The notes below the pieces were generated by a model. That model worked only from the letters and a program-made list of their open reading frames with translations. It was not told where the DNA came from and ran no database searches. Positions 44,313 through 53,145 of a stretch of DNA of 64,000 nucleotides are shown in pieces. The position numbers and the translations under genes were made by a program. Each line of letters starts with the position of its first letter. Position 1 is the first letter of the stretch. Source of the stretch: Acidobacterium capsulatum ATCC 51196 (GTDB lineage Bacteria > Acidobacteriota > Terriglobia > Terriglobales > Acidobacteriaceae); contig NC_012483.1 of NCBI RefSeq assembly GCF_000022565.1, forward strand, positions 2,232,001 to 2,296,000, given 5' to 3'.

Positions 44313-44435
44313 CTGCGTGATGCGCTATTCCGTCCCATCCACAAAGCGCTCCATCTCATTCCAGCAGAGGCCATTTCTGATGTGTCAGCGCGTATACTTC
44401 GGCTGCAATCTCCTCAGGAGGACCTCTCAACTCTT

Positions 44436-46325
44436 ATGGCGCTCGACCGAAGAGCTTTTCTCACTGTAACGGGCCGATTCGGCATGGCCTCCACACTTTT
44501 CCCCGGAATCCTGTACACATTGGCGACACAAGCCGAGGCGCAAGCGGCAGCCAAATCCGCAGACTCAGCTCAAGGCTTCAGCTACGCAAAAATCACTCCC
44601 GAGATGGTCGAGCAGGCAGCCGCGCTTGCCGGAGTTCCAATTCCACAGCAAGACATCGCAATGATGATCGCCGGTTTGAATGACCAGCGTGACAGCTATG
44701 AGCCGCTACGGAAACTCAATTTGCCCAACAGCATGCCCCCGGCGTTTCTCTTTGACCCGCTTCCGCCCGGCGCTAAAGTTGATTCCGTGCGCGAAACGCC
44801 CATCTACAGCAAGGCTCCGGCCATCCGCACCGTGCCGTCAAATCTCGAAGACGTGGCCTTCGACACCGTTCCGCAGCTCGCCGAATTGATTCGTACGCGC
44901 AAGGTCTCTTCGCTGGATCTCACTGAGATGTACATTCGCCGCATCAAGCGCTACAACCCGCTTCTGCATTTCGTCATTACCATCACTGAGGAGCGCGCCA
45001 TCGCGCAGGCCAAGGCTGCCGATGCAGAAATTGCCCGCGGCCACTATCGCGGACCGCTGCACGGCCTGCCATGGAGTGCCAAGGATTTGCTCGCGGTGAA
45101 AGGCTACCCCACCACCTGGGGTGCCGCGCCTTACAAAGATCAACAATTCGATTACGACGCCACCGTAGTAAAGCGGCTCGATGCCGCCGGCGCCGTGCTG
45201 GTGGCCAAAGCTACCATGGGCGCGCTGGCCATGGGCGATGTGTGGTTCGGCGGCATCACGCGCAACCCCTGGAATCCGCAGCAGGGCTCGAGCGGATCAT
45301 CGGCCGGCCCAGCCTCCACAACCTCCGCTGGTTGCGTGGCATTCTCCATCGGTACTGAGACACTAGGCTCCATCTCGTCGCCCTCCACGCGCTGTGGCGT
45401 GACCGGCCTGCGGCCTACCTTCGGCTTTGTGCCGCGCACCGGCGCGATGGCTCTGAGTTGGACCATGGACAAGATCGGCCCCATCTGCCGCGCCGTGGAA
45501 GATTGCGCCATCGTGCTGCAGCATATCTATGGCCCCGACGGTGAAGACGAGACCGTACGCAACGCTGCCTTCAACTGGAACGCCGATTTCGACTGGAAGA
45601 GCCTGCGCGTTGGCTACCTGCACAAGGACTTCCAGCGACCCGCACCGCAGCCCGATCACCGAAGTGCGCCCCCCAACGAAACGCCTGCGGAAAGAAAAGA
45701 GCGCGACCTCATCAACGCACTGAGCAAGGCGTATCACAATATGCATGTCTACGATCACCAGTATGATGCCGCAGCGCTCGACACCCTGCACCAGATGGGC
45801 GTAACCCTTAAACCCTTTGAGCTGCCCAACCTGCCCTTTGAGGCCATGACGCCGCTACTCAGCGCAGAAGGTGCGGCCGCCTTCAGCGAGCTGACTCTGA
45901 CAGGCCGCGATAAGCTGCTGACCGCGCAGGGCCCCCACGATTGGGCCAATACCTTCCGGGTAGCACGCTTTTATCCGGCGGTCGAATACATTCAAGCCAT
46001 GCGCGCCCGTGAGATGGCCGTGCGCGCTGCCGCAAAAATCTTTGATGAAGTAGATGTGCTGGTCGCGCGCACCGGCAGCGAGCAACTCGTGATGACCAAT
46101 CTCACCGGCAACCCGGCCGTGATTGTGCCCAACGGGCTGCGCGGTGCGGATGCGCCAGTGCCGCCCCCGCAGATTCCATTCGACAACCGCTCCGGTGGCC
46201 CGGGTACGCCAGTCAGCATCACCTTCCTCGGCGGTCTCTATCAGGACGCAAAGCTGGCCGCATTTGCTCGCGCCTATCAGAACAAAGCCGGCTTCCTCGG
46301 CCTGCATCCGAAACTGCCGAACTAG
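44436..46325 (+). CDS. Amidase-signature family hydrolase with Tat-like leader
   Basis: 629 residues. The N-terminal MALDRRAFLTVTGRFGMAS has the RR motif of a Tat signal. The core carries the Ser-cisSer-Lys triad: Lys in 'GLPWSAKDLLAVKGYPTTWG', cis-Ser in 'QGSSGSSAGPAS', nucleophile Ser in 'GTETLGSISSPS'. Length is above the usual 450-500 because of N-terminal (about 1-150) and C-terminal extensions. Substrate unknown. An AGGAGG lies 14 bases before the ATG at 44436; longer in-frame extensions overlap the divergent gene's promoter. Confidence 0.87.
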   Translation: MALDRRAFLTVTGRFGMASTLFPGILYTLATQAEAQAAAKSADSAQGFSYAKITPEMVEQAAALAGVPIPQQDIAMMIAGLNDQRDSYEPLRKLNLPNSMPPAFLFDPLPPGAKVDSVRETPIYSKAPAIRTVPSNLEDVAFDTVPQLAELIRTRKVSSLDLTEMYIRRIKRYNPLLHFVITITEERAIAQAKAADAEIARGHYRGPLHGLPWSAKDLLAVKGYPTTWGAAPYKDQQFDYDATVVKRLDAAGAVLVAKATMGALAMGDVWFGGITRNPWNPQQGSSGSSAGPASTTSAGCVAFSIGTETLGSISSPSTRCGVTGLRPTFGFVPRTGAMALSWTMDKIGPICRAVEDCAIVLQHIYGPDGEDETVRNAAFNWNADFDWKSLRVGYLHKDFQRPAPQPDHRSAPPNETPAERKERDLINALSKAYHNMHVYDHQYDAAALDTLHQMGVTLKPFELPNLPFEAMTPLLSAEGAAAFSELTLTGRDKLLTAQGPHDWANTFRVARFYPAVEYIQAMRAREMAVRAAAKIFDEVDVLVARTGSEQLVMTNLTGNPAVIVPNGLRGADAPVPPPQIPFDNRSGGPGTPVSITFLGGLYQDAKLAAFARAYQNKAGFLGLHPKLPN

Positions 46326-46352
46326 CAGCAGGAAACAAGAAAACGTGGGTGT

Positions 46353-46378
46353 CCCGGGTCCGCCTGTTCAGACCCGGG
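46353..46378. repeat. Hairpin between amidase and ABC ATPase genes
   Basis: CCCGGGTC and GACCCGGG enclose a 10-base loop, 28 bases past the amidase stop and 53 bases before the ABC ATPase. No U-run. It is preceded by ACGTGGGTGT, slightly similar to the arm of the palindrome at 34402-34435, so it may be another member of the same intergenic family. Confidence 0.35.
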
Positions 46379-46430
46379 GAATGGCAGAATCTCCTCCTTC
46401 CCGGGCTCCGTTCCCAAAGGGTGGGTTAGC

Positions 46431-47195
46431 ATGAGCCTGATGCTCCTGCTCGAAGCCCGACACCTCACCAAGCGCTACGACGAAGCCATCGTGGTCGATG
46501 ATGTTTCGCTCTTCATTGAGCGCGGCGAAACCCTCGGCCTCGTCGGCGAATCCGGCTCCGGCAAAAGCACGGTGGCCCGCATGGTGCTCGGGCTGATCGA
46601 GCCCACCCTCGGCGAAGTCTTCTTTGACGGCCAGCCCGTCACCCCACGGGGCGCCGCGATGCGCAAACTGCGCCGGCGCTTTCAGCCCGTGTTTCAAGAC
46701 CCCTACGCCGCATTAAACCCGCGCATGCGCGTCGAAGAAATCATCGCCGAACCGCTGGTCATACACGAGAAGCATTCGCGGGCTGAGCGCCGTCGCCGCT
46801 GCTCTGAACTGCTGCGCTCCGTGGGGCTCGATGACTCAGCCCTCGCCCGCTATCCGCATGAGTTCTCTGGCGGCCAGCGCCAGCGCATCAACATTGCACG
46901 GGCGCTCGCGTTGCGGCCTGAACTGCTGGTGCTCGACGAGCCTATCTCCGCGCTGGATGTAAGCGTGGGCGCGCAGATCGTCAACCTGCTACGCGACCTG
47001 CAACGCGAATTCAGCCTGACCTATCTCTTCATCTCTCACTCCATGCCCATGGTGCGCTATCTGGCCTCACGCGTGGCGGTGATGCAGCGTGGCCGTATGG
47101 TAGAAACTGGCCCCTGCGAGCAAATCTGTTCACACCCTCAGCAGGAGTACACGCGTAGCCTGCTCGCCGCTACGCCTGAAATGCGTGTGGGCTGA
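46431..47195 (+). CDS. Peptide/nickel-type ABC transporter ATP-binding protein (OppF/DppF-like), orphan
   Basis: 254 residues. Walker A 'GESGSGKST', signature '[15 protein letters not shown]', Walker B '[12 protein letters not shown]', and the H-loop 'ISHSM' are all intact. The C-terminal '[20 protein letters not shown]' is characteristic of OppF/DppF subunits. No permease, binding protein or OppD-type partner is adjacent, so it must work with proteins encoded elsewhere or be a remnant of a larger operon. Start ATG 46431; an in-frame ATG at 46440 is possible. Confidence 0.92.
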   Translation: MSLMLLLEARHLTKRYDEAIVVDDVSLFIERGETLGLVGESGSGKSTVARMVLGLIEPTLGEVFFDGQPVTPRGAAMRKLRRRFQPVFQDPYAALNPRMRVEEIIAEPLVIHEKHSRAERRRRCSELLRSVGLDDSALARYPHEFSGGQRQRINIARALALRPELLVLDEPISALDVSVGAQIVNLLRDLQREFSLTYLFISHSMPMVRYLASRVAVMQRGRMVETGPCEQICSHPQQEYTRSLLAATPEMRVG

Positions 47196-47265
47196 CAGAA
47201 GCCGGCCACCGGCATAAACTCCGCATCGGATGCGCCCCGCGCCGCATCTACAATTCAGATAGCCC

Positions 47266-48048
47266 GTGCATCACGATCTTGCTCACTCTCTATTTCTTGC
47301 AGCAGCTACATTCTTAGGTGGACTCATCAATTCCGTCGCCGGTGGCGGCGGATTTCTAGTCTTCCCAACCCTGCTGCAGATGGGCCTCTTGCCCATTCAG
47401 GCCAACGCCACCGGAACGGTCGCGTTGTGGCCGGGCCAGTTCACGTCCATCGCCGGTTATCGCGAAGACCTGCGCAAAAACCTGCGCATGGTCATTCCAG
47501 TGGCCATCGTCGCGGCTATTGGCGGATTTTTCGGCTCCTGGACCCTGTTGCACGGAAGCCAGAATGCTTTCCTTCGGCTGGTGCCCTACCTGTTTCTGCT
47601 TGGCTCAACCAGCTTTGCCGTCAGCGGTCCCATCTCGCGCCGCATCAAGGCCAGAGCGGCCGCGCATGCCGGCCAACAAGAGCGCATCTTCATGCTGCCG
47701 CTGCTTGGGCTACTGCTCTGCATCACCTATTACATCGGCTACTTTGGCGCGGGCGCCGGCCTGCTCACCATGACGGCGTTGGCCCTCTGCGGCGTCGAGC
47801 GCATTGCCGAAATCAACGCCCTCAAGACCGTCATCACCACCGTCGCCAACCTGGTTGCGGTAATCATGTTTGTGGTGCACCGCGCCGTGGACTGGCGCGT
47901 CTGCTGGTTCATGATGATCGCCTGTGCCATCGGCGGATACGTCGGCGCACGAAATTCACGGCGCATCAGCGACCGCATCCTGCGCCCGATTATCATTACA
48001 CTGGGGTTCGCCATCGCGATCTGGTTCTTCACGCATCGCAGCCTCTGA
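47266..48048 (+). CDS. TSUP (TauE/SafE) family permease
   Basis: 260 residues from a GTG. About eight hydrophobic helices in two repeats: 'FLGGLINSVAGGGGFLVFPT' first and 'ITYYIGYFGAGAGLLTMTAL' second. The family exports or imports sulfite, sulfoacetate or other small organosulfur anions; the substrate here is unknown. It ends 7 bases before the SemiSWEET gene begins. Confidence 0.9.
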   Translation: MHHDLAHSLFLAAATFLGGLINSVAGGGGFLVFPTLLQMGLLPIQANATGTVALWPGQFTSIAGYREDLRKNLRMVIPVAIVAAIGGFFGSWTLLHGSQNAFLRLVPYLFLLGSTSFAVSGPISRRIKARAAAHAGQQERIFMLPLLGLLLCITYYIGYFGAGAGLLTMTALALCGVERIAEINALKTVITTVANLVAVIMFVVHRAVDWRVCWFMMIACAIGGYVGARNSRRISDRILRPIIITLGFAIAIWFFTHRSL

Positions 48049-48055
48049 CACTTCC

Positions 48056-48331
48056 ATGACTCTCCACATCCCGCTCCTGACGCTGGCCGGCTACTGCGCC
48101 GCTGTTTGCACCACCCTTTCCTTCGTGCCGCAATTGGTGCGCGTGTGGCGTCTGCGCAGCGCGCGCGACATCTCCCTGACCATGTTTCTGGTCTTCTCGA
48201 TTGGCGTCTTTCTCTGGCTGGTCTATGGAATCTCCATCCGCTCCATCCCGGTCATTCTGGCGAATGCGGTGACGCTGGCGCTCTCGCTGGCCATTCTGAT
48301 TCTCAAGCTGCGTTTTGACCGCCAGCATTGA
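48056..48331 (+). CDS. SemiSWEET-like sugar transporter (PQ-loop)
   Basis: 91 residues, three helices forming one triple-helix bundle with the PQ motif in 'TTLSFVPQLVRVWRLRSARD'. The second and third helices are 'TMFLVFSIGVFLWLVYGI' and 'VILANAVTLALSLAILILKL'. SemiSWEETs act as dimers for sugar movement across the membrane. Start ATG at 48056, 7 bases after the TSUP stop, so co-transcribed. Confidence 0.88.
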   Translation: MTLHIPLLTLAGYCAAVCTTLSFVPQLVRVWRLRSARDISLTMFLVFSIGVFLWLVYGISIRSIPVILANAVTLALSLAILILKLRFDRQH

Positions 48332-48372
48332 GCCGGCGCACGAATATTCCAATTTCAGCGAAAATAGATCAT

Positions 48373-48813
48373 ATGAGCCACGAGGGAATCCGCATCGTCC
48401 ACGAAGACGAAGCGCGCCGCATCGACGAGCAGAATCGCAGCCTGCCGCAGCAAGCCACCGAACCCGCCAAGGTGCGCGTCAACAAGACCGAAGGCACCGG
48501 CATGGAGATTGACTGGAAGGATGGGCACCACAGTGCCTGGAATTTCACCTGGCTGCGCAACGCCTGCCCCTGCGCCACCTGCCACGAAGAGCGCGAGCAG
48601 GAGGGCCGCCGTCCCGGTGAGCCCAAAAAGAAGCCGGCCGCCGCGCTGCCCATGTATGAGCCGCCGCCGCGTCCCGTGCTCGTCTCGCCCGTGGGCCGCT
48701 ATGCCATCAGCTTTCACTGGAACGACGGGCACACCAGCGGCATCTACTCGTGGGATTTCCTGCGCCGCCACTGCAACTGCGACGTCTGCTCGAAAAAGGA
48801 GTTAAAATCCTAG
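48373..48813 (+). CDS. DUF971 (gamma-butyrobetaine hydroxylase N-terminal-like) protein
   Basis: 146 residues from the ATG at 48373. The C-terminal domain has 'IDWKDGHHSAWNFTWLRNAC', followed by the Cys pairs 'CPCATC' and 'CNCDVC' and the final 'HWNDGHTSGIYSWDFLRRHC' block. The domain is usually found next to iron-sulfur scaffold or radical genes or fused to hydroxylases. The four Cys could bind a metal. Function unassigned. The N-terminal 40 residues are low-complexity and acidic. Confidence 0.88.
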   Translation: MSHEGIRIVHEDEARRIDEQNRSLPQQATEPAKVRVNKTEGTGMEIDWKDGHHSAWNFTWLRNACPCATCHEEREQEGRRPGEPKKKPAAALPMYEPPPRPVLVSPVGRYAISFHWNDGHTSGIYSWDFLRRHCNCDVCSKKELKS

Positions 48814-48829
48814 CTCTGGGAGGGAAGCG

Positions 48830-48925
48830 ATGAACTCTGCCTCAGAAGTTGCGATCGTCGTATGTGCCTTTTTTCTCGGAACATGGTTGTTCCGGCGAAT
48901 GCAAGGCAGCCGCGGCAAAAAATAA
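48830..48925 (+). CDS. Putative 31-residue membrane peptide
   Basis: MNSASEVAIVVCAFFLGTWL, then a basic end (FRRMQGSRGKK). A strong GGGAGGGAAG precedes the ATG by a few bases and the gene starts 16 bases after the DUF971 stop. One transmembrane helix is predicted (about 8-22). It is too short to be sure by codon statistics; the RBS and operon position are the evidence. Confidence 0.4.
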   Translation: MNSASEVAIVVCAFFLGTWLFRRMQGSRGKK

Positions 48926-48950
48926 GCAGCCTGTACAGATGGTGTGCCCG

Positions 48951-49547
48951 CTACTTCACCAGTTCATCCAGCCGCGCATCATGGGCCTGCATGGCTCCCG
49001 CAGCCCACAGTTCCTCCATAATCCGCAGCGCCTCGTCCGCGTCGGCCGCCACCTGAATCAGCGCGCGATTCTCGGGCTTCAGAAATCCTTCCGCAACACA
49101 CCTATCCAGGAAGCTCAACAGCCCGTCATAATACCCGCGCACATTCACCAGCAAGCAGGGCTTGGAGTGGATACGCAACTGCGCCCACGTCAGCACCTCG
49201 ACAAACTCATCGAGCGTCCCGTAGCCACCGGGCAGCGCCACAAAAGCATCGGCGCGATCCGCCATCATCGCCTTGCGCTCATGCATCGAGCGCACCACAT
49301 GCAGTTCGGCCAGCCCGCGGTGCTCGATCTCGCGATCTTTCAGCACCTCAGGAATCACGCCCATCACCGCGCCACCCGCAGCCAGTGCGGCATCAGCCAC
49401 CGCACCCATGGTGCCTACCGTTGCGCCACCATAAACCAGCCCGTGTCCACGTTCGGCAATCACGCGGCCCATGACACGCGCCTGATCCAGGTAATCACGG
49501 TGCCCGCCAACCGCCGACGCGCAAAAAACTGCCACCCACTTCTTCAT
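48951..49547 (-). CDS. LOG-family nucleotide 5'-monophosphate phosphoribohydrolase
   Basis: 198 residues. The family cleaves the N-glycosidic bond of nucleoside 5'-monophosphates, including cytokinin precursors in plants and actinobacteria. Signatures: 'KKWVAVFCASAVGGHRDYLD', 'GLVYGGATVGTMGAVADAAL', 'SMHERKAMMADRADAFVALP' and 'PGGYGTLDEFVEVLTW' (the catalytic loop). The normal substrate here is unknown. The gene lies opposite its neighbours. Confidence 0.93.
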   Translation of the reverse strand: MKKWVAVFCASAVGGHRDYLDQARVMGRVIAERGHGLVYGGATVGTMGAVADAALAAGGAVMGVIPEVLKDREIEHRGLAELHVVRSMHERKAMMADRADAFVALPGGYGTLDEFVEVLTWAQLRIHSKPCLLVNVRGYYDGLLSFLDRCVAEGFLKPENRALIQVAADADEALRIMEELWAAGAMQAHDARLDELVK

Positions 49548-49635
49548 GCGCCCAGTCTATCCCTCCCTGAAGCTTCCAGTCTGGCGCACCAAAAGTGTTA
49601 GCTGCAAAATGCACGTCGAACACTAGAATGATCGC

Positions 49636-50991
49636 GTGAATCCCCCGGCGGCACCTTCAAAGAAGCCCATCTCCACGCGCACGCTCTGGTTCGCATTTTC
49701 CACAGCGCTTACGCTGCGCCTGCTATTTCTCTTTGGATTTCACCTGTACACCATTCACCCATGGACGGATCACTTCCAGTTCGGATGGGAGATGGGCCGC
49801 ATTGCACGGTCATTGGTTACCGGCCATGGATATTCGAGTCCATTCGGGGGTTACACCGGCCCCTCCGCCTGGACCGCGCCGCTCTATCCCTTCTTCATCG
49901 CGGCCGTCTTCAGACTCTTCGGCATTTACTCGCAGACCTCAGCGCTGGTGCTGATGCTCTGGAACGTGCTTTTCGATGCGCTGGCGGTCTTTCCGCTCTG
50001 GCACATCGCACGCCGCAGTTTTGGGCTTCGTACGGCAAGGGCCTCTGTGTGGATGTGGGCCATCTGTCCATTCACTTTCCAATACATTCCGCGCATTTGG
50101 GTCTCAACCCTGGCCATGCTGCTTTTTGCGATGATTTTTGCCTTGATGCTGCGCATGCGCGGTATCGGTGAAGCGCCACAGCCACTTTCCGCTACGGCAA
50201 CTCCGCGGCGGTGGCTGCTGTTCGGCTTGCTCTGGGGAGTGCTTGCCCTCGGCGAGGCCTCATGTCTGCTTTGTTTGCCTGTCTCTCTTATTTGGCTACT
50301 TCTACCCGCATGGCGCGAACCGGGCCGCTCTCAACTGCGCGGCATGACCACACGCGCTGCCGCATCCGTGGCCATTATTGTCGCCTGCATGACACCGTGG
50401 ATGATTCGCAACACGATCGCTTTCCACCGGTTCATTCCCATGCGCACCGACTTAGGTTTAGAACTGGCGATTGGCAACGGCCCCGGCGCAGAAGGCCTGC
50501 CATTGGTCTATGACCATCCCAGCGTTAACCCTGTTCAGTTCCGGCTATACAGCCGCCTCGGTGAGATTGAGTATTGCCGTGAACGCGGCAGCCTCGCAAA
50601 GTCCCTCATTCGCACCAATCCTGCACACTATGCAGCTGACACGCTTCGCCGCATCGACTTTTACTGGTTCGGAGTACCGCCACCGAGCAACCCGAACATC
50701 CTGATTCAATACTTGCCCACCGGTGTCTTTGCCTTTTTTGGCCTTTGCGGTTTGGCGGGATTGGCTCTTGCGCTGCACAACAAAGCTCCGGCGGCAAGCT
50801 TGATGGCCTTTTCATTTTTGCTCTTGCCCTTGCTCTACTACTTTGTTTTTGTAGAGGATCGCTTCCGCTATACGCTTGACCCACTGATCTATTGCTTAAC
50901 GGCTTATCTCTGGCTGTGCGCCGAGGAGGGCTACCGCGTGCGCTGGCTCACTCCCGGTTGGTGGCGTTCACATTTTCCCTTAAGTAAATGA
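49636..50991 (+). CDS. GT39-like membrane glycosyltransferase or polytopic membrane protein
   Basis: 451 residues from a GTG at 49636. About ten helices follow a first extracytoplasmic loop with 'HPWTDHFQFGWEMGRIARSL', the kind of acidic loop found in GT-C (PMT/ArnT-like) transferases. 'GYTGPSAWTAPLYPFFIAAV' also matches this class. The C-terminal soluble part is short. The substrate would be a polyprenyl-linked sugar; this is inferred, not shown. Confidence 0.75.
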   Translation: MNPPAAPSKKPISTRTLWFAFSTALTLRLLFLFGFHLYTIHPWTDHFQFGWEMGRIARSLVTGHGYSSPFGGYTGPSAWTAPLYPFFIAAVFRLFGIYSQTSALVLMLWNVLFDALAVFPLWHIARRSFGLRTARASVWMWAICPFTFQYIPRIWVSTLAMLLFAMIFALMLRMRGIGEAPQPLSATATPRRWLLFGLLWGVLALGEASCLLCLPVSLIWLLLPAWREPGRSQLRGMTTRAAASVAIIVACMTPWMIRNTIAFHRFIPMRTDLGLELAIGNGPGAEGLPLVYDHPSVNPVQFRLYSRLGEIEYCRERGSLAKSLIRTNPAHYAADTLRRIDFYWFGVPPPSNPNILIQYLPTGVFAFFGLCGLAGLALALHNKAPAASLMAFSFLLLPLLYYFVFVEDRFRYTLDPLIYCLTAYLWLCAEEGYRVRWLTPGWWRSHFPLSK

Positions 50992-51036
50992 AAGCCGCAC
51001 TTCTCTTCTCATACCTCTTGCGCGCAAAATAGCGGC

Positions 51037-51996
51037 ATGCGACTCGCCGTCTTCACTCCCCTGTTCTCCGGTCTTTCGCTCTCGCAGACTCTGGCCAAAC
51101 TGCGCGACCTCGGCATCTCCTCCGTCGAACTGGGCACCGGCAACTACCCGGGAGCCGCACACTGCCCGCTCACAATGCTCGATGACGATCTGGCACGCGA
51201 AGACTTTCAACGCACGCTCGCCGAATACGGGACAAACCTCTGCGCACTGAGCTGCCACGGCAATGCACTGCACCCTGATCCGGCCCGCGCGCGTGCCGCT
51301 CGCGAAGTCAGCCGCAAGACCATCCTGCTGGCAGAGAAGCTCGGCGTGCCCACAGTCGTCGACTTCTCCGGCTGCCCCGGTGGCTCGCCCAATGACATCA
51401 CACCCAACTGGGTCACCTGCGCCTGGCCGCCGGACTATCAGGAGATTCTCACCTGGCAATGGGAGCAGGCCGTCGCGCCGTACTGGCGCGAACACGCTCA
51501 ATTCGCCGCCGATCACGGCGTGCGCATCGCCATCGAGATGCATCCCGGCTTTGTCGTCTACTCACCCGAGACCCTGCTGCGCCTGCGCCAGATCGCCGGG
51601 CCTGCCGTGGGAGCCAACCTCGACCCCAGCCATCTTTTCTGGCAAAACATCGACCCCATCGCCGCCATTCGCGTGCTCGGCGATGCCATCCATCACGTCC
51701 ACGCCAAGGACACGCAGCTCTACCCTGCCAACCTGCCACGCACCGGCGTGCTCGATACCCAGCCCTACACCGCCGAGCGCACCCGCGGCTGGCTCTTCCG
51801 CACCGTAGGCTACGGTCACGGAGCGGAATGGTGGAAGGAATTCGTCTCCACCCTCCGCATGCACGGCTACGACGGCCCCGTCTCGATTGAGCATGAGGAC
51901 AGCCTGCTCTCCGCCGAAGAAGGACTCACCAAAGCAGCGGATTTTCTAAACGGCCTGCTGCCGCGCGAGCCGCCCGGCCAAGCCTGGTGGGTGTAG
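51037..51996 (+). CDS. Sugar phosphate isomerase/epimerase (TIM-barrel, AP-endonuclease-2 fold)
   Basis: 319 residues. Characteristic segments are 'ISSVELGTGNYPGAAHCP', 'VDFSGCPGGSPND', 'AIEMHPGFVVYSPETLLRL', 'VGANLDPSHLFWQNIDPIAA', 'HVHAKDTQLYP' and 'GPVSIEHEDSLLS'. The conserved metal ligands Glu (AIEMHP), Asp-His (DPSH), His (HAKD) and Glu (SIEHED) are in the usual order. It probably isomerises a small sugar or inositol derivative. The substrate cannot be fixed; no inositol dehydrogenase is nearby. Confidence 0.88.
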   Translation: MRLAVFTPLFSGLSLSQTLAKLRDLGISSVELGTGNYPGAAHCPLTMLDDDLAREDFQRTLAEYGTNLCALSCHGNALHPDPARARAAREVSRKTILLAEKLGVPTVVDFSGCPGGSPNDITPNWVTCAWPPDYQEILTWQWEQAVAPYWREHAQFAADHGVRIAIEMHPGFVVYSPETLLRLRQIAGPAVGANLDPSHLFWQNIDPIAAIRVLGDAIHHVHAKDTQLYPANLPRTGVLDTQPYTAERTRGWLFRTVGYGHGAEWWKEFVSTLRMHGYDGPVSIEHEDSLLSAEEGLTKAADFLNGLLPREPPGQAWWV

Positions 51997-52000
51997 CCCC

Positions 52001-52879
52001 TTACGCCCCTAGACCCAAGGGCTTTCGCAGCAGCCTGTAAGCAATCAGTAGTCCGCCCGCACCCAGCGCGATAAACACCGATGCCACCATCATCACCTTC
52101 ACCAGCGAAGAAGCGTGCTGCACCCGTGCCCCACCACCACTCTCCGTCGCCTCACTCACAAATGCCATCACCCCAAAAGTCAGTCCCGCCAGCAGAGCCA
52201 GCGGCCACGCATACCGTCGCAGCCACCCATGATCCGCAGCCTCATCCTGATCCCCCACATCCGGAACCAGCGACTCTACCAGCCAGCCGACCGGCAGGCA
52301 CACAATGACCGCCCCTAGCAGCACCGTCGCCAGATGTACCCACATAATGTGAATCCAATGCTCTGGATACACCCCCAGAAATATCATTCCCGCCACCAGC
52401 GCAAGGAATCCCCGGCTCTGCAGCAAGGCCAGGGTGGATACGCGCCTCTCCTGCGAACACCTAACCAGCCAAAGCACCGTCAACGCCATACACCCAGATC
52501 CCAGTAGCAGCGTCAACAGCAAGGCGCGCGACCTCGCATGCAGCCACAGCTCAGGATGCCGCAATAGCGCCACCCCGTCGCTCGCCAGATTCACCAGCAT
52601 CACGAAGCAAACTGCAATTTGTGTCCGTATCAGGTACATTTCATCGCGGCGTGAGGGTCGCCCCTCATCTCTGTAAGGCCGAAATGCCCGCAGCAGCGCT
52701 ATCACCGCCAGCCCACCCGCCGCCATCACAGCGTAGGAACCGACCGCATCATAGGGGTCGTCTCCAAATGGGACCACTCCAGCCAACGCCCGCGCATGCT
52801 TGGCAAACTCAAATACCCACCAAAGCAGCGCAACCAGACCGCACACTATGAGCGAATTCGTCTTTAAGTTCCAGCGCAT
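52001..52879 (-). CDS. Unknown polytopic membrane protein
   Basis: About 292 residues from the ATG at 52879 (or 298 from 52897). At least eight hydrophobic helices: 12-29, 51-66, 91-107, 126-145, 157-174, 179-200, 229-246 and 268-284. No catalytic motif or named family recognised. A short arginine/aspartate loop ('RAFRPYRDEGRPSRRDEMYL') between helices 2 and 3 is the only sizeable hydrophilic part. Ends 5 bases past the convergent isomerase stop. Confidence 0.7.
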   Translation of the reverse strand: MRWNLKTNSLIVCGLVALLWWVFEFAKHARALAGVVPFGDDPYDAVGSYAVMAAGGLAVIALLRAFRPYRDEGRPSRRDEMYLIRTQIAVCFVMLVNLASDGVALLRHPELWLHARSRALLLTLLLGSGCMALTVLWLVRCSQERRVSTLALLQSRGFLALVAGMIFLGVYPEHWIHIMWVHLATVLLGAVIVCLPVGWLVESLVPDVGDQDEAADHGWLRRYAWPLALLAGLTFGVMAFVSEATESGGGARVQHASSLVKVMMVASVFIALGAGGLLIAYRLLRKPLGLGA

Positions 52880-52991
52880 GGGGCGAATTATATCCACCTC
52901 GCAATAAAGTCATACGCGGCGCCGTACGCCCAACCACCTATTCCGCGTTAACCTGTATAGTCATCCTCGCCCGCCTCCACCAAAAGCTCGG

Positions 52992-53105
52992 GCGCAAGCC
53001 GCCGGAGCCGAACTGGCGCTGAGAGCCTGCGACGAGGGCGAGATATACCAGTACCTCATGCCGCACCGCCGCCTGCGCAATGGCGTGCGCGAGTCCTTCG
53101 TCTAG
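52992..53105 (+). pseudogene. Decayed fragment of the MBL-fold/rhodanese gene
   Basis: Bases 52992-53090 align without gaps to 55462-55560 inside the intact MBL-fold gene, with 83 of 99 bases identical and the same reading frame (AELAL.A.DEGE.YQY.MPH.RL). The frame ends at TAG 53103-53105, and no initiating part or remaining hydrolase domain is present on either side. Upstream sequence is unrelated. This is a truncated paralogous copy, separated from the intact gene by the monooxygenase and TetR genes. Confidence 0.8.
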
Positions 53106-53145
53106 AGAGTGAACTTGGCCCAATGGTTCAATTCAGTGCAGCGTT

